Of a stretch of 64,000 nt of DNA, positions 22,998 to 34,136 are shown one piece after another. A program made the position numbers and the translations under genes. Position 1 is the first letter of the stretch. Each line of letters begins with the position of its first letter. Location: assembly GCA_950106755.1 (NCBI GenBank), contig OX467082.1:992001-1056000 (forward strand), given 5' to 3'. The stretch comes from Climacium dendroides. Taxonomy: Eukaryota; Streptophyta; Bryopsida; Hypnales; Climaciaceae. The notes beneath the pieces are model-generated. The model saw nothing but the letters and a program-made list of their open reading frames with translations. It did not search any database and had not been told where the DNA came from.

Positions 22998-25900
22998 CAG
23001 CTCGAGTGGAGCTGAATCAACGGACAATTAAGCTCGATTCGAGCTGAAGTGACATTCATAGTGAGTTTGAAGGAATGTGAGGGAAGAGGGCATACCACCG
23101 CAACACATGTGAACTTGCCTCCGGCAAAGACCGAGAACACACTATCACTAGCCTTGTAGAAGGACTTCACCACCCACAAGTAGAATTCCATACGAAGCTC
23201 TACATTGTATAGGCGGAATTCCAATTCATTGTACTCGCGCGGCGTATTGAAGACTTGTGTGTCCGGAGCCCAAAATGCATTCGGGATTTTGACATCCATG
23301 CAGTACTCGGGTTTGATTAAAAACATGAGCAGGACCTTAGCATGGGACTTTGCCTTTGCCAACGACATGTCACCCAGACGCTCGTAGTCCCCGGGCATGT
23401 AGTCCACATACTCGCACCTAAACTTGTTCAACTCCTCGTGGTTTTGCACAAATGTCGTTACTTGCGTCTGCTCCACTGCATCCGCACAGATGAAAAGCCA
23501 AACTGGGACCTCCTCCAATAGGGGCTTGCGCTTCCCAATCAACGACAGCATGACGGTATTGAAGTAGGAAATCGCGATTGTGCCCTTTTGTTTAGACAGC
23601 ACTCCCGGAATCAAACGGAAGTCAATGACCCCGACTTTCAGATCAGCCGGGGTGTCTACAGTCTACACACCGATTGGCCATGCCGTGTGCCTGTCGTCCT
23701 TGATGTTGTATGGCGCATAGTACACCACTGCTGACGGTGGGACGAAATTCTTTCTCTCTCTCAGGAAGACCTTGAAGAACTCAGCAACGTGCTTAGAAAT
23801 TTCTTTTGTGGACTTATTCTTGGACTTCAACTACTTAATCTCCAAGAAGAACTCCTTGCTAGGCCTTTCGAGGAGAACATTCATTGTGGCTGAGGTGACG
23901 AAATGTTTGGACTTAAACTCCTTCCATTTCTCCAGCACGACCTCATTGTCCACGTTCAGGAGTCCGAGTGACGGGTCAATTTTGTTCAACTCCTTCTTCA
24001 CGAACTGTTTTCGTTTGCGCCTCTCAATCCAGGCACTTGATGAGTAGCAACTTTCCAAATCTAACGATGATTGCTTGATCGTCACTTTCGGATGAGGCTA
24101 CTTTCTTTTGTCGCCAGACTTATTCAAAATATGGTTGGCGAGCTTCTTCAGGTCCTCGTACGTGAGATTCCCGAAGAATTTGAAATACTCCTTATTGAGC
24201 ATTCCGTTCTCCGTTTTCCATGAAGGCTTGGCGTTGAACTTCTTGAGCGTGTTTAGGTCAACGAGCTCGCCATGTGCCGCACTGGAGATGACCTCACTCC
24301 AGAGGTTGAAGACTTCGTCTGGTGCTGTGATAATTTTTACCTCGTTGGTTATCACCAGATTATTTTTTGCGTCTTTTCCTTTAGCCTTGGTCTGACCCTT
24401 GGCGACGTCGATCATGGAGAACCGCATCTGCGTGGCCTTCAGGAATTCCTGCAACGAATTGTCACATTGTCTGACAGTTAATGAATGAGCTGGACTGGAG
24501 CTGAACTACTACGGGGTTTCGAGGGAGGGACATATCTCAGTGCAAATTCAGCTTGAGTCGAGGTGAATACTTACCGCGTATTTCATCTTATTGATGTGCG
24601 CCTCCTTGGACCGCCGGGAGCTTGTAATGGATCCAGAGGAGGTGTCATCCTTGGGGTTCCGCGGTTTCCCCATCTCCTCCCAGACCTTCCATGCCCCCAG
24701 AATGTTCGTGGCCCACGATGGCTGGATTGCTTGAAAGTGGTTCACGCGGTTGTAATACGCTGAAATAGATCGCAGAATTTCAGCGTCCTCGGTCCACACA
24801 ATGTAGCAACTCCATGATCGATAGTCGTTGACGATCTCGGGCGCGACATTGTACTTGGGGTCCTGCATTAGTTTGCTTGCCCACACACTGTGCTGCCCAT
24901 TTATAATGTAGAAATCGCCGTCCTTGATTTCTTCCCACGAATCATCACCGTCTCTTGTGGGCTTGTTCACGGGCATCACGCAGAGCGTCTGCCGATTGCT
25001 GTGGTCTGGCATATTTACGAGCCAGTGCATCATGTCTTCGACGATGCGATCCTCCTTGCTTCGGATGTTCAGCGTGGTCGGTGCCTGAATAAGTTTGTCG
25101 ATGGGAAGGGTCTTCTTCTCCATCTTGTACAAGAACACGTCCGTGCAAGCAGTCCAGAACCTCTTATAGGCCTTGTTGGACTCTTCGTAGTCCGGCTTCC
25201 TGTTCACCCGCAAGGACTCGGGAATGTCACTGAAGTCACAGGCGATGTCGTCAACGCCAGACTGATCTCCCGATTTCTCCATGGACTTCTGTTGGGAGGA
25301 TGAGGCAAGGTTACTGGTTTGCCTTTGTTGTCTCCCGGGATCAGCAGGCTTTTTGTTTCGTTACCCCCTCCTCTGTGTATCCGAAGGAGGTTGCTTGTCA
25401 GTGGAGATCTGACTCCCTCCTTGGCTCTCCACATTCAAGGACACAGTGCGGGCAGTTTTGCTTTCCCGCTCTATGGTTATTTTGGTTTTTAGACAAGCAA
25501 AGTCTTGGAACATTTGCCTGAGCTTCCTACATAGTTTGTGGCTTGATATCGGATCTCCGTTTTCTTTCAAGAAGACCCTCTCGTTCATCTTCTCCTCGAG
25601 CTCCCTCATGTGGTCCTGAAACGACGTAGTTTCAAGACTCTGGATGAGATTTGTCACGCGGAATGGTATTTTCTCGGAGTTGAAGTGGATGGTGAAGTTG
25701 TATTGATCTTTGGCGGGGATACCCAAGACAGTCGTTTGACAGTGAATTTTAATTGTTGGCGGAATGTCTTCCACCACGTCCTTTACTTGCTCTTCGTAGG
25801 ACATGGGGAGGAAGCAGCTCATCCCCTTGTATTTCACGCAGAAGGCAATGAGCTCTGTACAGGGGATCATGGTAAGGCTCTAGCACTCGACCCTCTCGAG

Positions 25901-27038
25901 GTAAATGAATTCCCAGTACTCCCCATCGTCGAGGAAGTCGTCCCCGTCGTCTTCACTAATCTTCAAGACTTCTGTCCTTGTGAAGTATTGTTTCAGCTTC
26001 TCAACTTGGCTATCCATCTGCACGTTGTACTGTATTCAGCGTGTTAGCTTATTCATTTAGTTCGATTCGAGCTGATAGATTCAATTTAATTATCGCTGCA
26101 TTGCCTTCTACATGGAATTCAATGTCTATTCGTTTTGCTACATGTTGTCTATCTGTCATTCTTTTCTAATCCTCTTTTCTTTTGCAAGTATGTTTATGTC
26201 ACTGATGCTTATAAGAGCTCGAGTCAAGCTTCCTGGTTCGCTGTTTTTCTCACCATCGAGTGTCCGATTTAGATTTGTTTCATTAGCTACTTGTGTTGTG
26301 CTATATTAATACTGGGAGAGCTCGAATCGAACTTTTAGGTGGCGGTTTTTGGTATCATTGCGCTTCTGTTGTCATTTTTGTGTGGTTGGTTTTCTGTTGT
26401 TGTGAGAGGCATTATGATGTGTCAAGTTTTATTGTGTATTGAGCTCGATTTGAGTTGATTGTCTGGTTTTGTCTGGTTTGTTTTGGTCGTTGCACGTTTT
26501 AAAGTTTGTGTGATATTGATTTTTTAACGTTTTAGTTTTTTTAGTTTTTTTGACGGGGACTTTTAGGCTTTGTGGACTTGTCAATGTCATGTTCTTAGTT
26601 TGTATATTAAAGTTAATCTTCTTGACTTTGTAGACGCTTTTGTGGTTTTGACATATTTTTATTGAAATTGAGTTGTTTTAGCTCGATTCGAGCTAATTTA
26701 GTTTTGCTGTTAACTGTATCTTTGGTTATTCGTTACATTGTTGTTGTTTTAGTCGGTTTGACAATAACATTACTCTGGATTGATGGACCGTCCTGTTTAA
26801 AATCAGCTCGATTCGAGCTGAGTACAGCGGGATTTATCATTGTCTGGAGAGTCGTTCCATTTGGTTATGAGTGCAATTACTGTACTTTTCTTCTTTCTTG
26901 CTGTTGCTAAAGTCCGAAAATCAGGATTTTGCTTGAGTCGAGCTGGTTGGGTGGTTCTACTTGTTGCATATTCAGCTCGAACCCATCTGATTAACGGGAG
27001 TGCATTTTCGACATTCAGTGCTATTCGAGCTGAATTCG
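22998..27038. repeat. Degenerate palindrome family AGCTCGATTCGAGCT, cluster 1
   Basis: Copies occur at about 22998 and 23029 (intron 2), 24487 and 24549 (intron 1), and 26059, 26216, 26311, 26439, 26679, 26803, 26931, 26971 and 27022 in the 5' flank of the minus-strand gene. Weaker copies are at 20391, 20491 and 21981. The consensus is T(C/T)AGCTCGATTCGAGCTGA; copies are perfect (26679, 26803) to half-site. None is seen inside the exons. Confidence 0.75.
24575..26017 (-). other. First coding exon of the HAD/ParB gene with ParB/DGQHR-like domain
   Basis: Reading from the ATG at 26017 through the TAG (25882) and TAA (25363) gives 481 codons. The last 236 (from 25282) contain LYKMEKKTLPIDKLIQAPTT, then a helical stretch, then GDFYIINGQHSVWASKLM, and later ISAYYNRVNHF. 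The INGQHS-x3-A pattern followed by an N-F(Q) segment resembles the ParB/Srx-like DGQHR fold, in which the GxH box binds nucleotide or DNA. This is motif reading only. A GTGCAG acceptor directly before the ATG suggests an upstream non-coding exon. Confidence 0.45.
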
Positions 27039-27091
27039 CATTTGACTGTTGCTAAAGCTAACCGTATAGTTGACCTTGACCAAAATGTTAT

Positions 27092-27105
27092 CACTATAAG
27101 AAAAC
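27092..27105 (+). repeat. Left terminal inverted repeat of the 16.9-kb CACTA element
   Basis: CACTATAAGAAAAC; identical 14-mer in inverted orientation at 44012-44025. Flanked on the outside by TAT. Confidence 0.9.
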
Positions 27106-28258
27106 CGGCAGTTTTGTGACGTCAGAAAAAACGCCATTTTCTGTCAACGTAGATGTCACCTAAAATGCGTTATAATGGACAGGCAAAAAATGTCCCCATG
27201 TTTTGCAAAAAACATGCAAATTTGGGCTTGTTTTTGGATTGACATGGGTTGAGACATAGAAATGCAAGTTCCCCAGAATGTGCCATTTGGCACTCCACGT
27301 GGGTGCCACATTGGCGGGCAGCGCCACATGGGATTCTTTTTCATCCATTCCCTTCTTGACGTGGCATATGACGTGGATAGTGACATGGACCCCTTCAAGG
27401 GTGACGTAGACAACGTAAAATCTGACGTGGCATTTGATGACGTGGACTATGCACTGCTTCTTTTAGTGAAAATCTGATGTTGCGCGTGACATCATTGAAG
27501 ACGCAACTATGTTTTTTGTGACATCATTTGTGACAATCATGGGTTTTAAGGTCGGTCTTCTGTGTTATACTGTATGTTTCAGTAGACATATAAAGGACCA
27601 AGGACAGTATCATAAATCGTCAACAAGAACATCAAGGCCTTGTTTGTTCAAATGCATGTGTTCTTCCTGTTGTTGTTCAGGATATCATCAAGGACAAGCA
27701 CTCCCACTTGTGACTGTTAATGCTCTGTTCACTATAACATTTAGAAAAAGGCAGGTGTGCACCGAGGACATCACTGGCATGTTAAAAACATGTTTTGGCT
27801 GACATAGAAACAAATGAAACATGTTTTGAACAACATTAGGCGGAGTGCAAACTATGGCTTCCACGTTTGCTACAGACAACAACTTATACATGACTGAATT
27901 TTGAAGGACATGACCAAGGATATAAGAAAAGACAAGAATGATCTGCCCACCCCATCCAAGTCTTGTTTCTCCAATTGCAAATCAAGAGAAACATGACGCA
28001 TTCCATATGCATATGAGGGAGAACTTCACACACAAGGCATGGACACAAATTTTAAAGATCTATAGAAATCGGACATCCTTTACAAGAAAGATGTTCTTCC
28101 TCTACAAATATTTTGAAGAACACATTGTAATGTTCTGGTCTAAAGTAGAAAAAACAACTAATAGCTGCATATTTCATTTGAGTACCTATATGGGACAAAC
28201 ATAGTGTTGTAAAGCTAGCCTCCTTTGATGTCGGTTGTGAGAATAGTATCACACCATT

Positions 28259-31200
28259 TCACTTCTTCCGAGGGGCATCAGCTTTCTTCGTGGTCACTGC
28301 CTGAAACAGTGGAAGACAATTTAGAAGAGTTCAATGGAAGTTTAGACTTTTCTAAGAAAAACAAGGCTTAAAAGGAAATCTCACTTGAAATGAGGGTGAA
28401 GAAGACAAAATTCAAAATACACAACAATTAAAAAGGTATGGTTTACTACCTTTGCTGTAGACGGGTTCGGTTTTGGAAGTCCAATTGCTTTAGGTGCTGA
28501 GGGTTTAGGAAGGGGTGTGCTAGCACATGCTTTGCTAGCATTGGCCACCGCCTTCCCTGCCCTCTGCATTGGATTCGGCTTCACTGCATGCCGAGGGCGC
28601 CCTATGGACTCTGTTGGGACGTCTTCATCATTTTGAAACAGCATGAGCCATGGCAAATTAGATTTTATATTTTTTTTCTCATGATAATGTGGATGTCATT
28701 CGAGACGTCAACTCAGACGTCTACTATGACATCACATACAACATGAAAATCGTAGCCATTCTATTGATCAGTCATGTAGTTCTCAAGCACATCCAAGCAC
28801 TATAGTGATTTCTATGTTTTCTGGCATAGAGATAAAAAAAATCAAAAAAAGAGCCTATGAAAAGATTGTGACTTAATTCAAGTTTGAGCCTTTGATGGAA
28901 GGACAAAAAACTTACATGTTGCCCTGGACTCTTGGCGGCATCAACTCCAACTGCACCCGTTGCCTCCTCTTGTGCATCGCTAGCCACCAACGCAGAGGCA
29001 TCCTCTGCTTCTTTCTCGCCCTCCACTTCTCCCTGTGCAATGTTGTCCTGTTGTAGGTTTAAGCCGTAGCCGGATTCTTCTGGAAGGACTGCCTCATGGT
29101 CAGATGAGATACCATCCTCTCCCGCAGTGACATTGCCTCCAACATCTTCGGGGACGTCTTCGTGGACATCGGGAATGACGGGCGCTACAACTTCTGGAAT
29201 GGCAACAGAATGCAGCATAGGTTGGAGGAAGTTCTTGGAAGCAAGCTGAAATGCATCTGTTGAACTTGAGGATAAGTTCTGCATCAGCTCTTTAAACATT
29301 TCCTCCACGCGCTTGTGTGATGTCGTCATGTCGTCTCCCATTTTGGCCATGCTCCCTTTCAATTCAACCATGCTACCTTCAAGGTTACTCACCCGAGCTC
29401 GCATGTCCTCGAGCTCTTGCCCAATATTTGGTTTTGCTCTACACTTCTCCTCTTCAATTCGGGCAAATTCCTTAGCAACTTCTGCATCTATCTCAATGTC
29501 AAATGGCCTCGTGCTGTTCAGCATGGTCTGCACACAAGGACACACACAAGGACATCCCAAAAGCAGGTCAACGGTAAATTTAATTGGTGTAGAGTAAAAA
29601 CAAAGAAGAATATGTCAACAAAGACAACAGAGTTCATGTCAGCAAAAACAGGGCAACCTGCTATCTTGAATGTTGAAGCAGACGTCAACGAGACCATCGA
29701 ACTTGCTGGTACAAAACTAGAAATGTATCAAGTATCCACACACATGTACTGAAATGGAATGAAATGCATCAAGTATCCACACACATGTACTGAAATGGAA
29801 TGAAATGCATCAAGTATCCACACACATGTACTGAAATGGAATGAATTCATGGTCAATTGAGCGTTTTGTGTTTAGAATCGCACTCACCAAGCGAGCAACC
29901 ACCTCTCTCTCAATAACCTTCAGTTGAGTTGTCGTGGAAGCCTTCCCCCTCGAAATTGACCGCATTTGGGCTGACTTTTTCTGGGCTGCCTCAGTGCTAC
30001 GCGCAGCTTCGATCGTGTCCCAATAAAATTTCTTGATATCCTTGGGCCTGTCCATACCTGAAGCAATCATTTGCCCAATTCTCCATCGCATGTTAATGAG
30101 CACTTTGGTGATGAAGGGCTGAAGCCATTTCTCACTAACTCGATCCGAATCCCCCACCATTTGCCAATCTGAGAGAACATGTAATCAGCTTAGGACTTGC
30201 TTTACTCAACATTGAAATTCATTCGGTGGTTGCTGTAGACAAAGGACAAAAATAGGTAAGATCATGTCATAGAAGATGTCAATTGGGACATCCAAAAAGA
30301 CATATGCAAAGGAAGGTAAGAGAACTTGAAAGAATGGCATTCAGAAAATAGGGGAAGGGTAGTTCAAAGGTTCAAACCCGTGTAGAGGCGCTTGAAAAAT
30401 CCCCTCCTCATTTCTTTTGGTTGTCCTTCTCATCCGGTTGTTGGATCAAGGGACTTCGCATACTTTTTGACATCCTTTTCCAAAGTGTCCCTCATAGATC
30501 CATGTGGTTGTCCTTGTACATCTAGTTCAATTGGTTTCTTCATTGTCGAAGAGGGCACACCTCTACGTTGCTCCGTGGGATGCATAGCCTCTATGGCTTC
30601 ATCGGTGTCACAGTTGGAGTCATCAGTGTTGTAGCCTTGGCTGCATAAGTGATATCAAAGTTAGCATAAAAACCTACTTCTGAAGGGAACAATATAGATC
30701 AATTCTCAAAGTTGAGGTTCAAAGTTTAGGGTTGAACAGTAAATGCCAAGTCTTGCTTTGGCAGTGACTGACATTGCTCTTGACATCCAAAATTGTGTCC
30801 GCTGAGACATCCAATTCAGTACTGTACTGATTCGTTGGTAGTATTAGAATAGTTTCTATTTGGTAGTATTAAAATAGGAGGCCAATCAAATTACACAGCC
30901 AAAACTAAAAATATTCGGAAAAAGCAGACCAAGAAAGTCAAACCCTATACTGACTACCGAAACCTGTGGTGGCACCACACAACCAAGAGAAGGGCAATTG
31001 CCTTACAGACACAAGAATCCTCAAGCATGGTAAGAGGACGTCAACTACTATACTGAAGTTCAGTTTCTTTGGCTTAGAAAACATGAAAACAAATGACTAT
31101 CACTAAGTACTGGAATGAATCGAAGAACATGTCTCGTTTGACATCTTCCGTGACAACCTCCTGATATGGTAAACAGAGAGATGTCACGCTTGACGTCTAA

Positions 31201-31678
31201 TTTGACATCACATTGGACGCGCGTCACACGGGACGTCAGAAATGACGTCTGAGAAAACGCATACCTGTTATAGAAAATGTCACCGCTGACACCCAACACA
31301 CCTGCAACTATCTTGCATCACGACTTCCAATAATTTCAAACAAAAAGTTATAACGTGGGTTGCTTACCTCCACGACTGCTCGTGTTCAGCCATGCCAACG
31401 CTGTGTTCTAAGCCGCCAAATACTTCAAGCTCCTGCTCCGTCCCAACATCCATCTCCTCCTCCTCTTCTGGCTCCGATGGAATTGAAGAAACCCTGGTTC
31501 GTTTCGTTGGCAGCTGCCGGATCTCCTTCCCCCGTGAACTGGCTCCTAGATCCTCCCGCACCTTCGTCCGCCGCTCCCCTTCAGCGCGCATCTGCATGAC
31601 TGGGGCGGCTGCTTCGGAACCCTGGAAGTCGGCAGGCGGCTCCCCCCTCCGCTTTCCCGATTGCCTTGGCCGCGTCAT
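28259..31678 (-). pseudogene. TNPA-like accessory gene of the CACTA element, six exons
   Basis: Exons: 31678-31368, 30640-30378, 30168-29888, 29527-28916, about 28608-28450, and 28300-28259 (ends TGA). Donors and acceptors are GT/AG and phases match at the junctions I could fix (2/1, 1/2, 0, 0, 0); only the exon 5 acceptor is uncertain. Exon 1 is acidic and Arg-rich. Exon 3 (VSEKWLQPFITKVLINMRWRIGQ...AAQKKSAQMRSISRGKASTT) recalls the Ptta/En/Spm plant transposase domain. Exon 4 carries a coiled coil (MRARVSNLEGSMVELKGSM) and an acidic tail. Exon 6 ends in a basic KKADAPRKK. In En/Spm the companion protein TnpA binds subterminal repeats; that role is inferred from position and architecture. 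Exon 2 has one in-frame TGA at 30432-30430, one C-to-T step from CGA. Confidence 0.6.
29722..29848. repeat. Three tandem copies of a 41-bp unit in intron 3 of the TNPA-like gene
   Basis: The unit 'catcaagtatccacacacat...gaaatggaatgaaatg' is repeated three times nearly without change, so the expansion is recent. Confidence 0.85.
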
Positions 31679-32272
31679 GTTGCCAGGGGGGTCTCGCCAA
31701 TGTACAAAAAACTCACCCTCCTGTTACAAGAACCCCAAGGCACAAGTCAATTGAGCCAAGACCTAGAAAATCAAACCCCCACCAAACACCAATCGCTACA
31801 AAGTTTAAAGGTTCACCAATCGGAAATGTTGCCCTCCTCCACTGATTTGGACGTACCCTGCCGCAATTTCCCTCGCAATCAAATGATCATTGACAACCAC
31901 CAAGAAATTGACGAATCAAACAAACAAATTGCGATACTTCCGAATATTGCAAGGGCAGTTGGGGCTGGAGAGGAGGTCGCATACTATAGCAAATTCAAGA
32001 CGAGGACATCACAGAGGACAGGGGAGAAACAACGACAAGACGGCGAGCTTAAAGCTGCCATGGTGGCCTATACCCGGGACCCGACCCTATAGCCGGGGTC
32101 AGGCGCACCCTAACACTGCGGCAGGTGGGCGCAGGAAAGCTCCGGGTCCAATCTCGTTGCTGGCTTGGATCTTGGTGGGGGAATTGAAAATTTCAATCTT
32201 CACATCAGAAATTAAAGAAAGGAGGCGGCGCTTCACGAACCATGGAGGCAGGTGCCGCTTCTGAAACGGGAG

Positions 32273-32899
32273 CTACTGCTCCGACTGTTGCTGCTTGTCG
32301 CCCGTCATCGCCTTTACTCTTTGTCCATACTTCCGTACGGATTCCGTTGACTTCATCGTGAGTGTGCTCAGCCACCCCAACGCTCGAGCCTCTCCTCCTA
32401 CTTCTCGGAAGGCTTGTAAGAAGTCCGCCTTCATCCGGTCCCAGTCATTCCGGATTAGATCCGAAACATTTTGGTACCATTTGAGGGCTTCTCCTTTTAA
32501 CAGTCCTTGGAAAATCCTTCTCTGGCCTGCCTCATTCTCTTGATTGGCGAGTGCGGTCGACTCAAACTCGCAGACCCATTCATCTGCATCCTGGCTTCCA
32601 TCTCCCTTGAAACGTTTGTATCTTAACCGGGTCATGTTGTCTTCTTCGTTGAATCGCAACTCTGCTACCTCCGGTTCAGATCCGTACTCGGAAACTTGAG
32701 GTGTGTGTACCGGTCTTGGATTCTCGTCTAAATCCCTCAGTGCAGGAATTGGTTGATTTTCCGGATCTGAGAAATCCGGATCACTCAAATTTGGCGCAGC
32801 CGATCCTTCCGCTTGATGAATATCTTTCTCCCTTTCCGCTTTCCGTTCGCTTCTTGTCCTTCTTCTCATGAGTAGGAATTCCGGTTCCGGTTTATTCAA
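32273..32899 (-). CDS. LTR retroelement Gag, truncated
   Basis: A 208-residue ORF starts 59 bp after the primer-binding site. After an acidic, Pro-rich start of ~90 residues it reads YKRFKGDGSQDADEWVCEFE...GLLKGEALKWYQNV...DWDRMKADFLQAF, the Retrotrans_gag capsid signature (the W-Y pair and WxxMKxxFxxxF block). It stops at TAG after QQQSEQ; the frame stays open a further ~55 codons. No CCHC zinc knuckle or protease follows, so the 3' part is lost. Confidence 0.8.
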   Translation of the reverse strand: MNKPEPEFLLMRRRTRSERKAEREKDIHQAEGSAAPNLSDPDFSDPENQPIPALRDLDENPRPVHTPQVSEYGSEPEVAELRFNEEDNMTRLRYKRFKGDGSQDADEWVCEFESTALANQENEAGQRRIFQGLLKGEALKWYQNVSDLIRNDWDRMKADFLQAFREVGGEARALGWLSTLTMKSTESVRKYGQRVKAMTGDKQQQSEQ

Positions 32900-32957
32900 A
32901 CGAAATCAACGGTAACAGAATCACTACGACTCCCGGTTCAGAGTCTGCTAGCTTTAG

Positions 32958-32977
32958 GATCCCCGGCAGCGGCGCCA
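32958..32977 (-). promoter_or_regulatory. Primer-binding site for tRNA-Asp
   Basis: The plus strand reads CCCCGGCAGCGGCGCCA at 32961-32977, matching the 3' end of plant tRNA-Asp including CCA with one mismatch (AGCG for AACG). Its complement on the minus strand (TGGCGCC...) lies 10 bp after the LTR end and 58 bp before gag. tRNA-Asp priming is known for Athila/Tat-type Ty3/gypsy elements, so it suggests that superfamily. Confidence 0.85.
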
Positions 32978-34136
32978 GATTTTTGCGTGTTGCAGCACAG
33001 AGTAAGTAATTTCCCTATTATACTCACAAAAATCACTCTAGAGCATAACAAAATGACCCTAAAGATCGAACCCACGGGATCCTGTGAAGTAGCTAACTCT
33101 AACAAGGAGATAAACTCAATTAAACCCCTTAAATCTATTTTTCCGGTTTTACCTCTAACGACCGGAACATTCAAAACCAACCGGAAAGCTCCGACCGATC
33201 TGTTTCCTACTTTCGGTTATACTAGTTCCCCGATTTCTGGACTGACTTCTCAATTTTGGACTCTACAACTTCCGGTCCTATATATTCTCCTGGGCGGATC
33301 CGATCCGGTCCCTTCTTCCGTATCCGGTTTAGTTTTACCTCTGTTTTACCATCAGAGGGTTCGCCGCTTGCTTTTGAAAGTGGTAGGCCCACCACTCCTT
33401 CCGTGACTTATAGTAGCTGAAGACCCACTTTCCTATCCACAGATCTCCTAACTAACACGGATCCGATTTGGTCCTTCACAATAATCCGGATAGCAACCCG
33501 AATCACCGGTCATACAAAGACCCCCCGTACGATCCTCCCATACTACAACGACCTTGACACTGATCCGTTTCGTACGAAGTTCGATGGCTACAAGTGCATT
33601 TGTCCGTTCCAACGGCCACGAAAGTTCGTCCGTTCACCCACAACGGTAGCAAGACCTCACAGGAGTCAGGATACTCGACCGGATTTCCCACCCAGGAGTT
33701 CTAGCGCAGCTAAAGAATCCCTCCCTATCCGCCTAGCCTGATCAACGGATCTCTCATCCGGAATGCTAAACTTCTGTAGCTGCTGAGGCACTGGAATCCA
33801 CTTCTAACTCTTCATAACCTACTCACATGTACCTAGATCCGGAAATATACATCAAGGGGAGAATCTCTACTAACACCTCCGTACTTCACCTTCCTATTCT
33901 GACTCAGTGCACTCTTGCCAATACTCGGAAAAAATACACAAAAAGTTAGTTTAAAGGAAAGTACACAAGGAAATGCCAAAAGAACTCTCTCCATCTCCAA
34001 CTCAGAGACTGTTTTATATACAAAAAGCAAAAAGCAAAAAGTGACTACATGATTTCCGCCTCTGAAGGCACTGACAATCCAGTCCTACCTTATCCTAACC
34101 GGATTCTATTCCGGTTCCTATCTATAAGTCCTATTT

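Larger units (their letters stand above)
20580..26017 (-). pseudogene. Five-exon mobile-element gene: ParB/DGQHR-like domain, coiled coil and FCP1-like HAD domain; nine in-frame UAR codons
   Basis: Exons on the minus strand: 26017-24575, 24448-23096, 22952-22034, 21779-21502 and 21359-20580. All junctions have GT...AG borders (GTAAGT/TTGCAG, GTATGC/CTGCAG, GTGCAC/TTGCAG, GTATGT/ATCAG) and matching phases, giving 1,591 codons with no frameshift. Order of parts: acidic N-terminus, a ParB/DGQHR-like NGQHS block in exon 1, an unassigned middle, a Pro/Ser-rich region with NLS-like RKRRK and a Gln-rich coiled coil in exon 3, and an FCP1-like HAD domain in exon 5. In-frame stops are TAG at 25882, 24100, 23833, 23665, 22400, 22307, 22238 and 22127 and TAA at 25363 (first base, minus strand). 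Each is one C-to-T step from a Gln codon. About 54 Gln codons remain CAR. Exon 5 ends in TAG; the first UGA is about 35 codons further. Either decayed by cytosine deamination or read through. Confidence 0.6.

Noticed and set aside
20580..26017. Genome-wide reassignment of TAA/TAG to glutamine, as in some ulvophyte green algae
   Set aside because: CstF77 exons, the hAT ORF and the DUF7869 ORF contain dozens of Gln codons, all CAR, with no in-frame TAR. A whole-genome code change is not supported; only an element-specific effect remains possible.
32092..32270. Left LTR or polypurine tract of retroelement copy B
   Set aside because: No TG...CA terminus, no similarity to the LTR and no convincing target duplication with the bases after 36429. 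The element seems truncated here.
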